A stretch of DNA of 64,000 nucleotides from Naganishia liquefaciens. Taxonomy: Eukaryota > Basidiomycota > Tremellomycetes > Filobasidiales > Filobasidiaceae. Position 1 is the first letter of the stretch. Every line of letters starts with the position of its first letter. Location: contig BLZA01000013.1 in assembly GCA_013423385.1 (NCBI GenBank), positions 496,001 through 560,000 of the forward strand, read 5' to 3'. Under the pieces are notes generated by a model. That model had not been told where the DNA came from. It did not search any database and was given only the letters and a program-made list of their open reading frames with translations. Positions 1 to 16,304 of the stretch are shown piece after piece. A program made the position numbers and the translations under genes.

Positions 1-730
1 TTACAAAGACGAAAAAAGCAAAGAAGTCCGCGTTCGACGACAGCGACAGCGACTCTGCATCATCGGGGCGTCCAAGCTTGGAAGCTGCAGTACCAATCCA
101 ACCGAAATCTATTCTCAAGCCATCGCATGTTTCTATAAAGCCGGAGGAAACGGGCATGTCTAAAGACCAGACTGATGGCTCTGGCTCTCTTCCGCAATCA
201 CAGCATGATCGACCGCACGGACCGAAGTCACCGGTTCAAAAGACGTTTGAATTCGAGTTGCCAACCGCGTCTCCGCGCAGCGATACGTTTGATAGGCCGA
301 CAATACTAGGTTCCCCTTCACGGCAAGGGTCCAGTATGCCGACCAATCCCCCGAAACTTCCGCCTTCGCCGCACATGTCCCGGTCGTTTTCAAAACGCTC
401 CAGTCTGTTGCACCCCAGTGCGGCGTCTGCTCTCGAAGCGCCTGTCCCTCGCGGCACGCACGATCCGGTCCTATCAGTCCTCACAGAGCGGCCTCCATAT
501 GATAAGCGATTGCATCCTTACTGCATTCGTATGCTGGCCGAGTTAGAGGATGTCCGAAGAGAGGTGCGTTTGGTCATACAGGCCTTTTGGTCTTTCTGTA
601 GACTATACACTCATTATCGTTCACCTCTTTCTAGTATGACGAATGGTGGGCTGAAGACGGACCTGGGCGACAAGACAATGCGCCACCGCGCTTGAATGTG
701 GCTTGGCCATTTAGTGAGGAAGAGGATTGA
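1..730 (+). CDS. Uncharacterised protein, 3' end only
   Basis: The frame is already open at the left window edge, so the 5' part lies outside. One intron (564-634, GTGCGT..TAG) joins ..LEDVRRE to YDEWWAEDGP, and the protein ends at a TGA at 728-730 in an acidic tail (FSEEED). The visible part, about 210 residues, starts with a Lys/Ser/Asp-rich stretch and a KSILKP motif. A long Ser/Pro-rich, probably disordered, region follows. Only the last 50 residues look folded (PPYDKRLHPYCIRMLAELED). I do not recognise the family. It ends 123 bp from the convergent ABM-domain gene. Confidence is for the coding call, not a function. Confidence 0.7.
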
Positions 731-853
731 TTACTGTATCAGAGTTCACATGCAATGTATCGTAACACCTGAGCGCATGCAGCAGGACGCGCGACCGGTG
801 GCTAAGCATTTCCACCTGGAATGCCAATGAATCAAGTAAAAGCTCAACTTGAA

Positions 854-1281
854 TTACAGCTTGGAAGGCTCGAGCAGATCGAGAACGAGTGGTTCGGCGA
901 ACCATTCCGTGGCTTTTGCTGCTAACGCCTGGAATTCGGGACCAGCCTTATGGGCGTCAAGTGCGGCCAGGTCCTTGTACTGTGAGAAGCAGTCGCGTCG
1001 GCGCTTCAGTTATAGATAGCGGCGATGATCAATATTGGATTACACTCACTTCCTCAAACAAGATAAATGTGTTCTTGTCACTCTTCTTCTGGTTCACTCG
1101 GTACAGAAGGGTTCCCTCTTCCTTGTTGTCGGCGGCGTCTTTAACCGTCAAGAGCTCTGTGGGAGACAGCAAATAAGGTTTCGAGAATTGCTAGCGAGAC
1201 ATGTCACGAGTACTCACGCTTCTTGACGGCTTCTGCGTGCTCGGGTTTGGCTACTACTTTAGCGTGGAGAGTGATTGTCAT
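854..1281 (-). CDS. ABM-domain (antibiotic biosynthesis monooxygenase-like) small protein
   Basis: Three exons (1281-1218, 1156-1050, 979-854) give 98 residues. Both introns have GTGAG donors and CAG acceptors. The protein starts MTITLHAKVVAKPEHAEAVK and continues with LLTVKDAA, EEGTLLYRVNQ, FILFEEYKDLAALDAHK and FQALAAKATEW. This is the ferredoxin-like layout of ABM / quinol monooxygenase YgiN-type dimers: two beta strands, a central Y/F-E-x-Y-x-D segment and a closing AxHxxxP-like helix. Length matches the family (about 95-105 aa). Such proteins act on quinones or polyketide-like aromatics, or detoxify; the substrate cannot be read here. It is divergent from CDC23 across 937 bp. Confidence 0.85.
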
Positions 1282-2218
1282 CTTGGAATGCTATTGCAGT
1301 GAAGAAGAGGGTAACAAGCAGGTCTGACTTGATCCGCTAGGTCGACACAGTGGCTGATGGGCCTTCCTTAATATATCGACGCCGACTTGCCGTAACACGC
1401 TTCGGTAATGAGACGGGCCGGCTTTGGCAGCTGCTCTGCGCTGGCTGACTCATGAACAATCGAGATGGGTGGAGGTATGTGACCACTCGAGGAGTGCGCG
1501 AGAAAGATCTCGCAAGAGTGCTTGAATGCCGGACCACTCAAGCGTACCAAAGGCATTCCTACCGCATTCCACGGGTCAGAGTGTCGTAGGCGCTACGACA
1601 AGAACAAGAACATTGGAGGAATTGGCTGCATCCGAAAATGACTGTGATTTGAATAGCGCAAAAGGAATCTGCGTCTCGCTCGGACGGAGAGCCGGAATGG
1701 TATCCGACCAGTCGCTCGGTAGCACGCCGTCAATTCGTAGTATCTGCCCATGAAGAGTGTATCTGCCCATGAAGTGTGTTGCGTCTGCCCTCTTGCTAAG
1801 CTCATGGAAAACCCTGATTGAGAAAAGCGTGCGGGGTCGGAGAACATGTACTTCAGCAAGGATCGTACAGGCCCCTCCGCGGCGCCAGTCGCGTTTCAGA
1901 ATCACACAAAGTAAACAAACATGTCACTCGAGCGATCGCCCGAGCATACCATCCCATTTATTCCTGAACGATACCCTCTTCACCCTCTGACAGAGCATTA
2001 CACCATAAAGACGTTTGTTTCGTGGACCAGATCGCGCCAACAGCACCCTCGCGTCTCGCAGAAGCACGGCCGTCGACGCTCCTGAATCCGCACGTCCGTG
2101 GAAACGACAGACTTTCTCGTGTCGTGCTTGAGCTTCGCTCATGTTATCGAGATCTCTTGTTAGCCAAGTTGATTGAGCGGCAGTAACCGAAGTCAGGGCT
2201 CGGGCATTCGCCTGTAAG
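1282..2218. promoter_or_regulatory. Divergent intergenic region between the ABM gene and CDC23
   Basis: No gene is supported in these 937 bp. The region must hold both promoters. The only structure noticed is the short tandem duplication at 1741-1778. Confidence 0.5.
1741..1778 (+). repeat. 19-bp direct tandem duplication
   Basis: Two adjacent 19-bp copies (1741-1759 and 1760-1778), each beginning TATCTGCCCATGAAG, differ at a single position. They lie in the divergent promoter about 460 bp from each start codon. A doubled transcription-factor site or a replication-slippage product would both fit. Confidence 0.8.
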
Positions 2219-5200
2219 ATGTCGACCATGCGGATGCTCAACCGGGACCTTCTCAGTGAGACAGATCTATCGCCCGAACAGCTCAACCAGCTTGCAGTAG
2301 ATTTACGGCAAGCCGTGAAAGAATGCAAGGACAGAGGCCTTTTATCAGCTGCCAAATGGTATGTTTCTGGCTATGATCGGTCCATAGAGTACTCATAGTA
2401 TCATGACCAGGGCCAACGAGCTTCTGGTATCGATACCAGCGGATCAGCGCAAGCCCGCATTGCCAGAGTTTCAACCACGACACTCGATGGCTTCCGAAGC
2501 GGAATTCGCTGACAATAGCCCATACGAACCGAGTCGGCATCACCATCATGCTTCAGGCAGGAGGTCTTCCATCGCTACGCCGTCGAAGAGCGAAAAGAAT
2601 GGCGGACCGAGCGGCTCCTCAACGCCGGCGTCTCTACGTCGGGTGATTGCAAATCGCAAACAACAGCTTCACGGCGGTATCGCACCCGCTCGATATTCCA
2701 CAGCAAGCAGTATAAGCATGAGCATAGATAGCGGCTCGGCTCCGGAGAGTAGTACGACTGCAGCTAGCCGCCTCAAAGCAGAATCGCCTTTGCCTACTCG
2801 CAATTCACCGATACAGAGCAAAACCTTTGGACAACGGAGAACATCACGGTTCTCTCTTGGAGAAGTGTTCTCTGTCCGGCCGAGTCGCAGAAGAGAACCT
2901 CTGGACCTGGGATTAGGGGACTTGGATGATGCGGAAGGTGCCGGTGATGACAGTGGCATGCTGCCCATGGAGGAAGAGACAGAGGAGGTGAAAGGCGACA
3001 CAGCCGGGGGATTGATATCTCCGGAACTGGCAGAGACGATGGAAGAAGTAGAAGAATTCGACATGGAAATGACAGGTGAAGGCGATGAGCTTCCTTCTCG
3101 CGCACACACAGCCACTGCTCCCGTTGTCGGCATGCCCTACAGATCCGCAGATGTGGACATGGATCAGATTCCGGGTCTCTCAGTGGAGCCGACAAATAGC
3201 ATAAATCAACACGGAAGATTCATCAGCGAATGGGAAATCGAGAAGTCCGAACAGGATCTTTTCGAAATGGGAAAGAGCTATTATGACACCAAGGAGTTAG
3301 AGAGATGTTATGAGATGCTCGGCCGGTGCAGATCCAAGAAGGCAAAGTTTCTGCGCTTGTATTCGAAGTACCTTGTAAGTCGACTCCGCCGCCTTCCCTG
3401 CCAGTGAAGGTTAATCATGTCGGTCTGCATTTAGAGCGCGGATAGGAAATCACAGGATATGATGCCACATTTCATGGGTAGGCTATTAAAGTCCGCTGCC
3501 AGCACTGGCTCTGACACAACCCCTCTTTAGACACAAAGGCAGAGACAGAAGCAATTGCTCCATACGTATATCCTATCCTCGATGATCTTCAAGGAGAAAA
3601 TGATGCATACCTGCTATACCTGTAAGCTGACGGTAGTGCGCGAGGGTATCGCAATCTGAAATTCCAGAACGAAATGAAAGAAAAGGGATTCTGTATTTGC
3701 GCCTTGCACAGAAGGATTTGGCGATGGAGTGCTTTATCCTTTCTGTCCAGGTCGCGCAATATAATTGGAGTTGCTGGCTCAGTATCGCTCAATGTATTGG
3801 CTCGACAAGCCAGGTAAGTCGAGATTTGGGCGAGGTTGAGTCTGCTGAATAACGATATCATCAACTGGCAGTTCGTGGCAATCAAGGAAAGTCTCCCAAG
3901 GGGTATCATGTTCAACTTTTTTGCTGTGCATGTCATGTTGGACCTACATTCCGCCACGGAAATGATGCTGCAGACCGTTAATGACCTGCAAAAGCTTTTT
4001 CCGACAAGTTCTCACTTGACCGCTGCCAAGGCTCTAACTTTATACCACATGCGCAGTGAGTCTCCCGGATAAGCAAAATCCGTCGAATCTTAATCATAGC
4101 GTTTGCACTGCAGATTTTGAAGAAGCGGAAAAAGCATTCGATGGACTTCGCGAAATGGACCCCTTCCGTCTAGACGAGATCGAAATATACTCCAACATGC
4201 TTTACGTGATGAACAAGAAGGCAAAACTCGCTCAGATTGCACACGAATACGCCCAGATAGACAAGAACAGGGCGGAGGTTTGCTGTCTAATCGGTACGTA
4301 AAGTAAACCCATATGCGCGGGCCACTCTGATGACCATTTGCACGCGCAGGAAATTATTTTTCGTCAAGAGACGAACACGTCAAAGCTATCCAGTATTTCA
4401 AGCGATCCCTGCAGCTCAACAGAGACTACCTTCCCGCATGGACGCTTATGGGCCACGAATTTGTCGAGTTAAAGAATAGCCATGCTGCAATAGAAGCGTA
4501 CAGAAGGGCTGTCGGTACGTGTGTCAAGCGTGCGCATCCGTGAAGTAGGCTGATTTGAATGCCGTAGATGTGAATCCCAAAGACTATCGCGCTTGGTATG
4601 GTCTCGGCCAAGTCTATGAATTGCTCGACATGCACTACTATGCCATCCAATATTATAATCGAGCTACAGCTCTGAGGTATGTTGTTGCTCGTTCCGATCT
4701 CGCGAGCAGGGTCGTCGGCTCATTGATTTCGTGAAATCAGACCGTATGATTGTCGTATGTGGGAGGCATTGGCAACTGTGTACGAACATTTGGAACGGTA
4801 CGTCATTTACGCGTGAACTCACGCGGGCGTGCTCTAACGGAGGTTCTCGTCATAGCGACAGTGACGCGATCGAATGCCATAATCGTGCCCTTCTGGGTGC
4901 CGATGCTGCCCAGACACTAGCCATACTCACGAAGCTGGCTCATCTGCATGACGAATTTGAGCAATTCAAAGCGGCAGCGGCTGTCCATCGGCGCTATATC
5001 AAGCTCGCAGAAGAAGAGGGCCGAAACATTGGAGAAATGGCGGCTAGCTACCTATACCTTGCCGAATACGAGTTGGATTTGTTGCATAGACCCGCGAACG
5101 ACACTTTCGGCGAGGGAGACGAGGAGAATACCGATGGCAAAAAGCGACTCGGCTGCGGCAGGAAATCGGAGAAAGATACTAGCGCGGAGTCGCCTGATAT

Positions 5201-5336
5201 GGAGACAGTAGAGCTATGGTTGCGAAGGGTGATCGAAAGCGGCGCATCTGAGCGCGAGGCGGCAGAAGAGGATCTACGCCACTTGCATCGATTGCTGGAG
5301 AGGAATAGACTGGTCGCCTCCTCTCCTGAAGTATGA
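2219..5336 (+). CDS. CDC23: Anaphase-promoting complex subunit 8 (CDC23/APC8), TPR protein
   Basis: Scaffold subunit of the APC/C, the ubiquitin ligase that triggers anaphase; its TPR superhelix binds other TPR subunits and activator tails. Eleven exons (2219-2358, 2411-3374, 3435-3477, 3531-3621, 3681-3813, 3872-4055, 4114-4293, 4350-4514, 4568-4676, 4741-4797, 4856-5336) join in frame to 848 residues. The N-terminus ([20 protein letters not shown]) and the TPR series [38 protein letters not shown] and [20 protein letters not shown] are CDC23-like. The protein is longer than human (597) or budding yeast (626) CDC23. The extra length is a Ser-rich, then acidic, disordered insert (about residues 50-330) before the first TPR. 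The fourth intron needs an unusual GAAAG acceptor; the nearby CCAG would put a stop in frame. The C-terminal tail is charged. Confidence 0.95.
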
Positions 5337-6336
5337 CACTTTCTTGTACGGCGCCTTGCTCGAGAATATTCAATGACATTCAGATCAATTACCCGACGTC
5401 CAAGCAATGCTAGCTGTACTTCTCTGTGTGCGCGTGTCAGTACAACGCGTGTACAGTCAGGCGTGAACGTGGAAGGTCAATATAGGCCGTTGGTTACTCC
5501 TAGCATTGATGGTGTCACTTTTAAGACTGTTTTGAACACTCGGAAAGGGGTATGCTGGGTCACGATTTTGGACTATTGTGAAGTTTTTTCGTCAAATGAT
5601 GGGGTCACTTTAGAACTCTTCGCCTGACGACCGCCGAATGTTGGGTGCACGATAAGACTATTCTCATCGATTTCGCACGTTCCCGACCGGTCGGAACACA
5701 GTCGGTTTCTGAGGGGACTGCTATGATAGCTGCACTGTTCGACTCTGAATCTTCTGTTGTGGTGCTGTCCAGGAAGAGGACGTTCTCGTCGACCCACTGG
5801 AATAGTGGTATAGATGCTACATGCGCGGGAACACTACGAGACAGGCGCTGTTTTACGTCATCAGCGCCGAGATGTTGGGTGCATGTTCAGACTACTATAG
5901 TATGATCGTGTGGTCGATGCGTAGTGATGGTCATAAATCCAGCACTCGATCTGCCTAAAATTGTGGAAATTTTGATATTCCGTCGAAATATCGATTGAAC
6001 CCTAGCTTGCATGTCGCCGGGTTCAGACTCGTCGGCGGTGATCAGATCATGCACATCATCGACTCCAGATGCAACTCTTGACTGAATCCTTCTACCAGCT
6101 CAAATAGCCGCTTCAGCAGTTCTGCCAGGAAGTCGCGACATCTCGCCATCGCTCGATCGCCGTTGTTACTACCAGCAACATCTGCGACGTATTCCGTCCT
6201 AACGTCAATCTACAAGAAGAAATCAAGAAGCGAGTTAGCGCAAGCCAGTGGTCGTACAATCATCTCGTTGGTGACCAGCCAGAGGCATTCTCACGAGCTT
6301 GTATAATCAGAAGATCTTACAAGCTTTTGCATTACC
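5337..6336. other. Intergenic region between CDC23 and PRP4
   Basis: One kilobase without a supported gene. It contains a degenerate tandem repeat near 5509-5682. The last part should be the PRP4 promoter. Confidence 0.5.
5509..5682 (+). repeat. Degenerate tandem repeat, unit about 88 bp
   Basis: Two diverged units begin at 5509 (GATGGTGTCACTTT) and 5598 (GATGGGGTCACTTT). Each is followed about 42 bp later by a related block: ATGCTGGGTCACGATTTTGG then ACTATTGTG in the first, ATGTTGGGTGCACGATAAGA then CTATTCTC in the second. A third, partial copy of the second block (ATGTTGGGTGCATGTTCAGA) lies near 5872. No open frame spans the units. They could be an old duplication or remnants of a decayed sequence. 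Confidence 0.45.
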
Positions 6337-9251
<2,915 letters not shown>

Positions 9252-10172
9252 AGGACTCTTGCAAGCCGTTCCGATTGGGGCATAAAAGTAGGAATCAAAG
9301 TTGTAGATCCCCATCGCTATAGCTGTAAGGAATAGGGTGTCTCTTCTCGACTGCCTAACAAATGTGATGGTCATGCGACATCCTGGCTATTACACATAGA
9401 CCGATGAAAGGAATTCTAGGGCTACCTGGAGGCAGCTAGCGAGGGCGGAGCTTTCCATCGCGACCCACTCTGGCCACGTCGAAAACGCGTAATACTGCTA
9501 TCGCCCGCGGGGAGCGCTGGCTCGCTCGCTCGGGGCGCTCACCGCATACTCCCGGCGACAGCATAGCACGCCGCCTCATCAACTGATTCACATTGATAAC
9601 TCGTCGGTCGATCACCACTTGCCTTGCTCACCGTCGCAAGTCACCCTCTACAGCTTTCGCTTACCACATCTGTAAGTCAAGCGGGTCCATGTCTGACCTT
9701 CCGAATTTGGCTACGAGAAATCCCTCTCGCGGGGTTTCCCATTGTTTCGAATATCGCCTTTCGCCTCGGACGCTGCGAATCAAGTACTCGTTCGTTCGCG
9801 GGGCAACGCCAATCCCGATTCGATCTTGCGGACCACTATCATGCGGGATGCAGCATGAAATACCTTTGAAGGCGCTGGCGGTGGTCGTTTAGGGAGAAGC
9901 CTGAGCGGCCGACAGCTCGAGGCGCCTCGCACCGTGATAGGAGAAGACGTCGACCGGGAGAGGCTGGGCGTCCGTGGCTCGTCGTCTAACCAAGAGCAAT
10001 CGCATAGCGACCGTATAGTGCGCGACTTTTCGAGCAGTCTGAGGCAGACTTGCGGGGTTGAAAACGCTTGCGTTGCGGAAAGCGATTGGGAGACTGTCAA
10101 TGAAGGGCCCGCGGCATCATCATTACAATGCAACAGACAGCTGATGCTGTTCTTGAATCCCAGCAGCTCGCA
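9252..10172. other. Intergenic region between PRP4 and YPT1
   Basis: No supported gene. Several short open frames cross the region without conserved motifs. It should hold the PRP4 terminator and the YPT1 promoter. A GC-rich part near 9475-9560 repeats CGCTCG. Confidence 0.5.
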
Positions 10173-11156
<984 letters not shown>

Positions 11157-14100
11157 ATGCGTACGAAACGAACGGAGCTCCTATTCCCTTTCCCTCGTCC
11201 CCGCTACCCCGGCGGCCTGTGTCAATCGGCTGCGCGTTGTTGACATCTGTAATTTGTATGTTTTTGCGACTAGATGACAATCACATCATTTGTGAGGCGA
11301 GGACTTCGGCGGACGATTTCCCTCATCCATTGCCAGTGCTCGTGACGCCGCTCCAACCGTTCATGCCTCGCACGTCGCAACCGCGCAGCTGCCAGCTTTT
11401 TACAGCCGGTGGATGCTGCGACGAAGACTTGCATCTAACTCGACGCGCCTGTCTTCCTTTTCCCGCCGAAGAAAATACATGATTGTTTTGTAGGTATCGA
11501 GGCGCTCGTACTTGAGCTCAGGGGACAGGGCTCTGGTACTCTAGTCGGCCCGCTGGCGTCGGACTGACAAGTTTGTCGTCACCTGCCATAAGACCATCCC
11601 CGTATCGAAAGCAAGAAGATTCTGTCACACTCAGTACTGCTGACAGGATCTGGGTTGGTGGCGGTCACCGCCTGGCGGACCAGATGCTTCAACGGGTTGA
11701 GAATCTTCTTGGGTTCTCTTGAAAAGCAGCGATTGCGCTGTGATCAGCAATTCACGATAATGAAAAGCAAAGGGCATCCACCAAGAACGGTATATCGCGA
11801 GCCGAGGGAAGCAATCATGGCATTACCGCTGCCGCGTGCTGAACTTTAGCTTCAGGTATTTCATTATGGATATGGGCGCTCCTGGTATCCGGGCCACTCG
11901 ATGCTGGTGAGGATCCGTAGGTAATGACGAGGTGTGTACCAGCGACTTGGCGACTGTCTTTCGGCCTGAGTGGCGACCGCTGAACCAACTTCCACGATAA
12001 GAAGACTGCGCGCGGTCATCCGATGAACCTAACCTTCCTCAGGCAGACAGCGTTGTCCTCAAAGCACATGCAGTGCCCCGACAATACCATTTCTCAGGAA
12101 AAATGCGCAGCGTTCGAGAGCCCATGATTCGCAAGTCCTTTCGCGAGATCGAACAGTGCCATGATAATTTTCCTCGGATTGCCCTGAATACAACGAACAC
12201 ATATCCCGGTGAAGACATGCCTGGTCTTGAGCACGCTTTCCTGTTGTATTCATTGAGCGTTCACTACACACTACCCGCTCAGGAGTTGGGTGCGTTTTCG
12301 ATTGTGAAGAGCCCATGATCGATCAGGCTTAGATTTGAAGCAGACTACTACACCAATGAAAGTTGGTCGATAAAGATTTGGAAAGTATCTTCGCCGACAT
12401 GCTGTCCCCCCGACCATATATGCTTATTGCGATTTCTTGAGCGAGCGCCATGGAGTGATCAAGCAGCGGTTCGGAATGAAATGCGAGAAGCTTGTCCATG
12501 CGATATCTATAGCATCCTGGTTGCGACAAGTGCTGTGCATGAACGAAAAGCTGACTATGAGATAATTTGGCTGCAAATGCTTCATTTTCTGGGCGTCAAG
12601 CGCTTTGAATGTCTTACTATCATCGACAATGGGCGCTCTGGTGTGATGAGAGCATATGCTGTCAAAGCGAATTGCTGCATATCGGGGTCTAGCCTACGCT
12701 CTGGTCGGAAAGACCTATTCATCTCTCATTGGCACTGAATGGTTCCGGGTGTCGGCCCGAGCCGCCTCCGTCGTATACGTCAATCCAGTATTCGGAAGGC
12801 GTGTGACACCGAGACTGTAAGGCAAAGACGTACCTTGGCATCAATCCCAATTTTTGTAATATAGAGAAGGAACGGAGAGACATTTGTTCTAAGCCTGTGC
12901 TGTCATCGGAGCTAGCGCAATGCTGTTACATGATCCTCGCAGATCGCTTCGAAGCCTGGTTTAAAGAGATTGAAACATAGAAGACAACGCAGACCATCCG
13001 TAGTTTTATGCACTGGAATCACTTCGGATGTCGAGCTTGAGGCTTTGGATTTGAGTTCTTTGACGACTCATCCTGTATAGAGGTTCCAGGCTCGGGAGTA
13101 AATATCAAAGACCGCGGCAGACGAGATAAGGCAACACGCGATCGAATTGGCGGATTCTATCTTCACGCCCTTGAAATACACAAGGTTTACGAAGACAACG
13201 ATCTGGAATTGAATGGAAGATCCGTTCCATCCTTGCATGTATGAGGGCATTCACCTGTCGTAACACCCTCAGCATCGTCGTTTGGCTCGAAACAAGCGGT
13301 TATAGGCTATGGCGAAAGCCGAAAGCTGATGCGAGGAACCAAGTCGCCATTCTCGGCCTCAATCGCCGTCGGCACAGTCGATTTCCTGGTCACACCTTGC
13401 GCATTGCGCATCGATAGCTGTTGTAAAGACGAATCTTGAACACGTGAAGACCTAGGTGGACTCATTATAGCTGGGACGATATGCTGTACTCTGCCAAAGC
13501 TGGCTAAGGTGTTGCTCAAGATTTGCAGCTTGCGGTATTCCAGGACATGTTCCGCTCGAGAGATATGGGAATCTCTGTGACGAATACCGAGATCCCCTGT
13601 ATCAGCCCTTCCTTTTGATCTAGCTGACTCCGCGCACCGGTATTTTAAGGCGTTTCAACGTTTCATTCCGCGTTTCACCTTTCGAAGTAGATTCCGTAGA
13701 TATTGCGCTTCTGAGCATATTCATCATCTGATTTGTTACGTACAGTCAGTAAGCTTTCAGCTTCCGCACTTCTTCCTTGTTCTGTGAAGGCTTCCTATTT
13801 ACTACAATCCCAGCTCCTATAGATGCTGTCGTAGGACTTATTTTGCCGTTTGTCTGGAATTCTCCTCATCCACGAAGCGTTCAGAGAGAGGGAGACTGAA
13901 GGAACGGCATTCTCTTACGCCTACAATCAGCAAGATCTCGCCAGAAATGCCTTAGCTTGTGCCAGCTCGAGCGCCAGTATTTCAAAAGCGAGCCCGAAAC
14001 CTTCACCGATCACCGATGGTACCTGTAAAGAAATCTCCGTGATAATAGCTGTAATAGCAAAACGCGTGGCAATACATAGTCTACCTGGACCTCTTCCGAC

Positions 14101-16304
14101 TGGAGGCATCGTCTTCACGTCCATCACACTCTGCGCATCACCCCAGACCAACCAGCTTCCGGACTAAACTTCGACGAAACGCCTTGCTCCGCCGGGCAGG
14201 TGAGGGGAACTCTGACCTTGAAAGAGCTTTCATATCGCTCCCAACGATCGTGCTACTAAGCTTGCTCCTACCCGTCTTAGTGGCTCATACTCCAGCGGAC
14301 GGACATTCCCCAGCTCATTCCCCACGACAGCACACGCTCGCTCGGAGCTCGCTCGTCAAACGGTCTCCTGCAGAATACATGTAACCCATAGAGCGTGGCG
14401 CACGGAACAGAAGATAACGTAATGTTTCAGGTACGACCTTGTCTCGAGCTCTTCCTCGTGCGCTCCTTGCAAAGCTCCTCCGACCAGCTGTCCAACCAGC
14501 TCGCTACCAGCTCTCTTTACCCCTATTCCAACAGCTATTTCAACCATTCCATCGCCACATTGCGGCGCAGTCTCAACATTGTCTCAACCTTCTCGCATGC
14601 TCTGCTTGTGAAGTCCCTGTACCGGCTGTCGTGCCTGCTTGACTTTGATGCGAAACGACCCAGAAGCATGACAGCTAGCAAGCAGACCTCGGCCTCGGGA
14701 GCGCTCCCGGCGTGTTTCACTAACAGCTACATCCACATGACCTCGGCGACTTTGATTTCTGTTCAACAAGCAAAGGTCCATAAAATTCGTCATAAATTCA
14801 TGAAGCTTTTTTTCAACTCATATTGCAATATTGCGATCACAAGACTGCATCAGCGAACTATACAATTACCTACGCCGTTTCTTTCGGATTCGCAACAGGC
14901 AGCACATTGCACGTGCAAAAACAAGGAAGGAGGAAGAGCTTGAAGAGACTGGCTGGGAGCTCTTGGCTCCTCGAATCGACCCAAAATTGGAAAGTACCAG
15001 CGCAACATACTTCGCTGCGCGCCGCTGTTTCGATTCGAGAGATCAGACGCATTGGCTTCATTGACTTGGGCTTGTCAAAATAGGCATTTGTAGGGGAATT
15101 GTAGGCCGGAAGTTACGGGTTCGCGGCTCACGCTAGCTTGATAGCTTTCATGTTGCGGCGTGCCAGCTGACTTGCGTACAATAGACTGCGAAGTGCCAGT
15201 GATAAGCGCGTGCTAGAAGTCGAGGTTCGGAAACCTTTCGGAAGCTCGCTCGCACCTCTCGTGGGCTTCACATTAATGTGACATTCCAGATACCAGCACA
15301 TAGTGCGCATACCGCTTGGTGGTCAAGCTGTTAATCAGCAGTGGACCACCAGCTTGCCGCTGGACCGCTACTCTGACGAGCTCTCAGAACACAGGGAATC
15401 AAGGGAAGCTGAGCTGGAAGCTCGCAGGGATCGTGGATTTCTATATACAATCGCCTTTTAGCTAGCTGCCATAGCTGTCGCCTCGCGCCGCCTGGTTGGC
15501 TGACGTTCGGGAACTCAAAACCGCGAGGTACAGCAGTGTCAGAAATGTTCCCAGCTCTTACAGCTCTTACACTCGGGAAGCTGTTCGGGAGTGCACCGGC
15601 AGAATAGCAGCACCAGCAAGATCAAGTAGCTGAACGACTCCAGAGTGCAACTGCTCTCAAGCTCTTTGCCCAGAGCTGCCGACTCTTCTGGCGTGTTTTC
15701 AATAGTCCGCGTCTACACAAGTCTCACAGTTTGCGCGCCTGGATCATCGACTGCAAACGGCTGTTGGTTATATGTGCGCCGACTCCAGTAGTCACCTCAA
15801 CCAGCTACATACCATCGACACATGCAGGGGCTCTGTACGTGAGCCCGGTATAAACAAAACGACTGCGAATATTGAAGAAGCTTTCGGGCCGCCTCTGAGC
15901 TCGACAAGATCAGCCAGATAGGTGACAGCGATACAGTTGACGACGAATCACTTGTGAAAGGGTTGTGTTGCTCGCGTGAACAGCAACCAGCTATCTACCT
16001 GGCTACCCTCGTTGACATATCGGATCAGGATAATCTCGGAAGGATTACTTTCAAGCGTGAGTCCGGTATGACCACCAGCATCTTCCACCTCTTGCGCTGG
16101 ATACCGTGGAATTGGTCTCCCCGAGCGCTGTATCCTGACTTCATCGTTCCCTTCCCTCAGACCACCTCAGCACGAGCTCCCGCACCAATCTCCATATCAC
16201 CTCGATTGGCATGTACTGAAAGACGTTCCATCGCTCGATTCACCTCATTGATTCCCAAGCAAGACTTCTGTATCGACCGCCGTCCGTTCATCTTGCATGG
16301 AGTT
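11157..16304. promoter_or_regulatory. 5.1-kb region without supported genes, upstream of the Myb-like gene
   Basis: Both strands carry only short open frames (under about 180 codons) with no recognisable motif and no convincing intron-joined models. No tRNA, repeat array or transposon coding region was seen. A likely 5'-leader intron (about 16063-16160: GTGAGT donor, CTGAC branch, CCCTCAG acceptor) lies just before the Myb-like coding region. This suggests a long, spliced leader and an extended promoter. Unannotated non-coding RNA is possible. Confidence 0.45.

Noticed and set aside
13850-14943. Open frames of 105 and 182 codons in the 5.1-kb gap
   Set aside because: No recognisable motif, biased composition, no plausible splice partners and no support on either strand.
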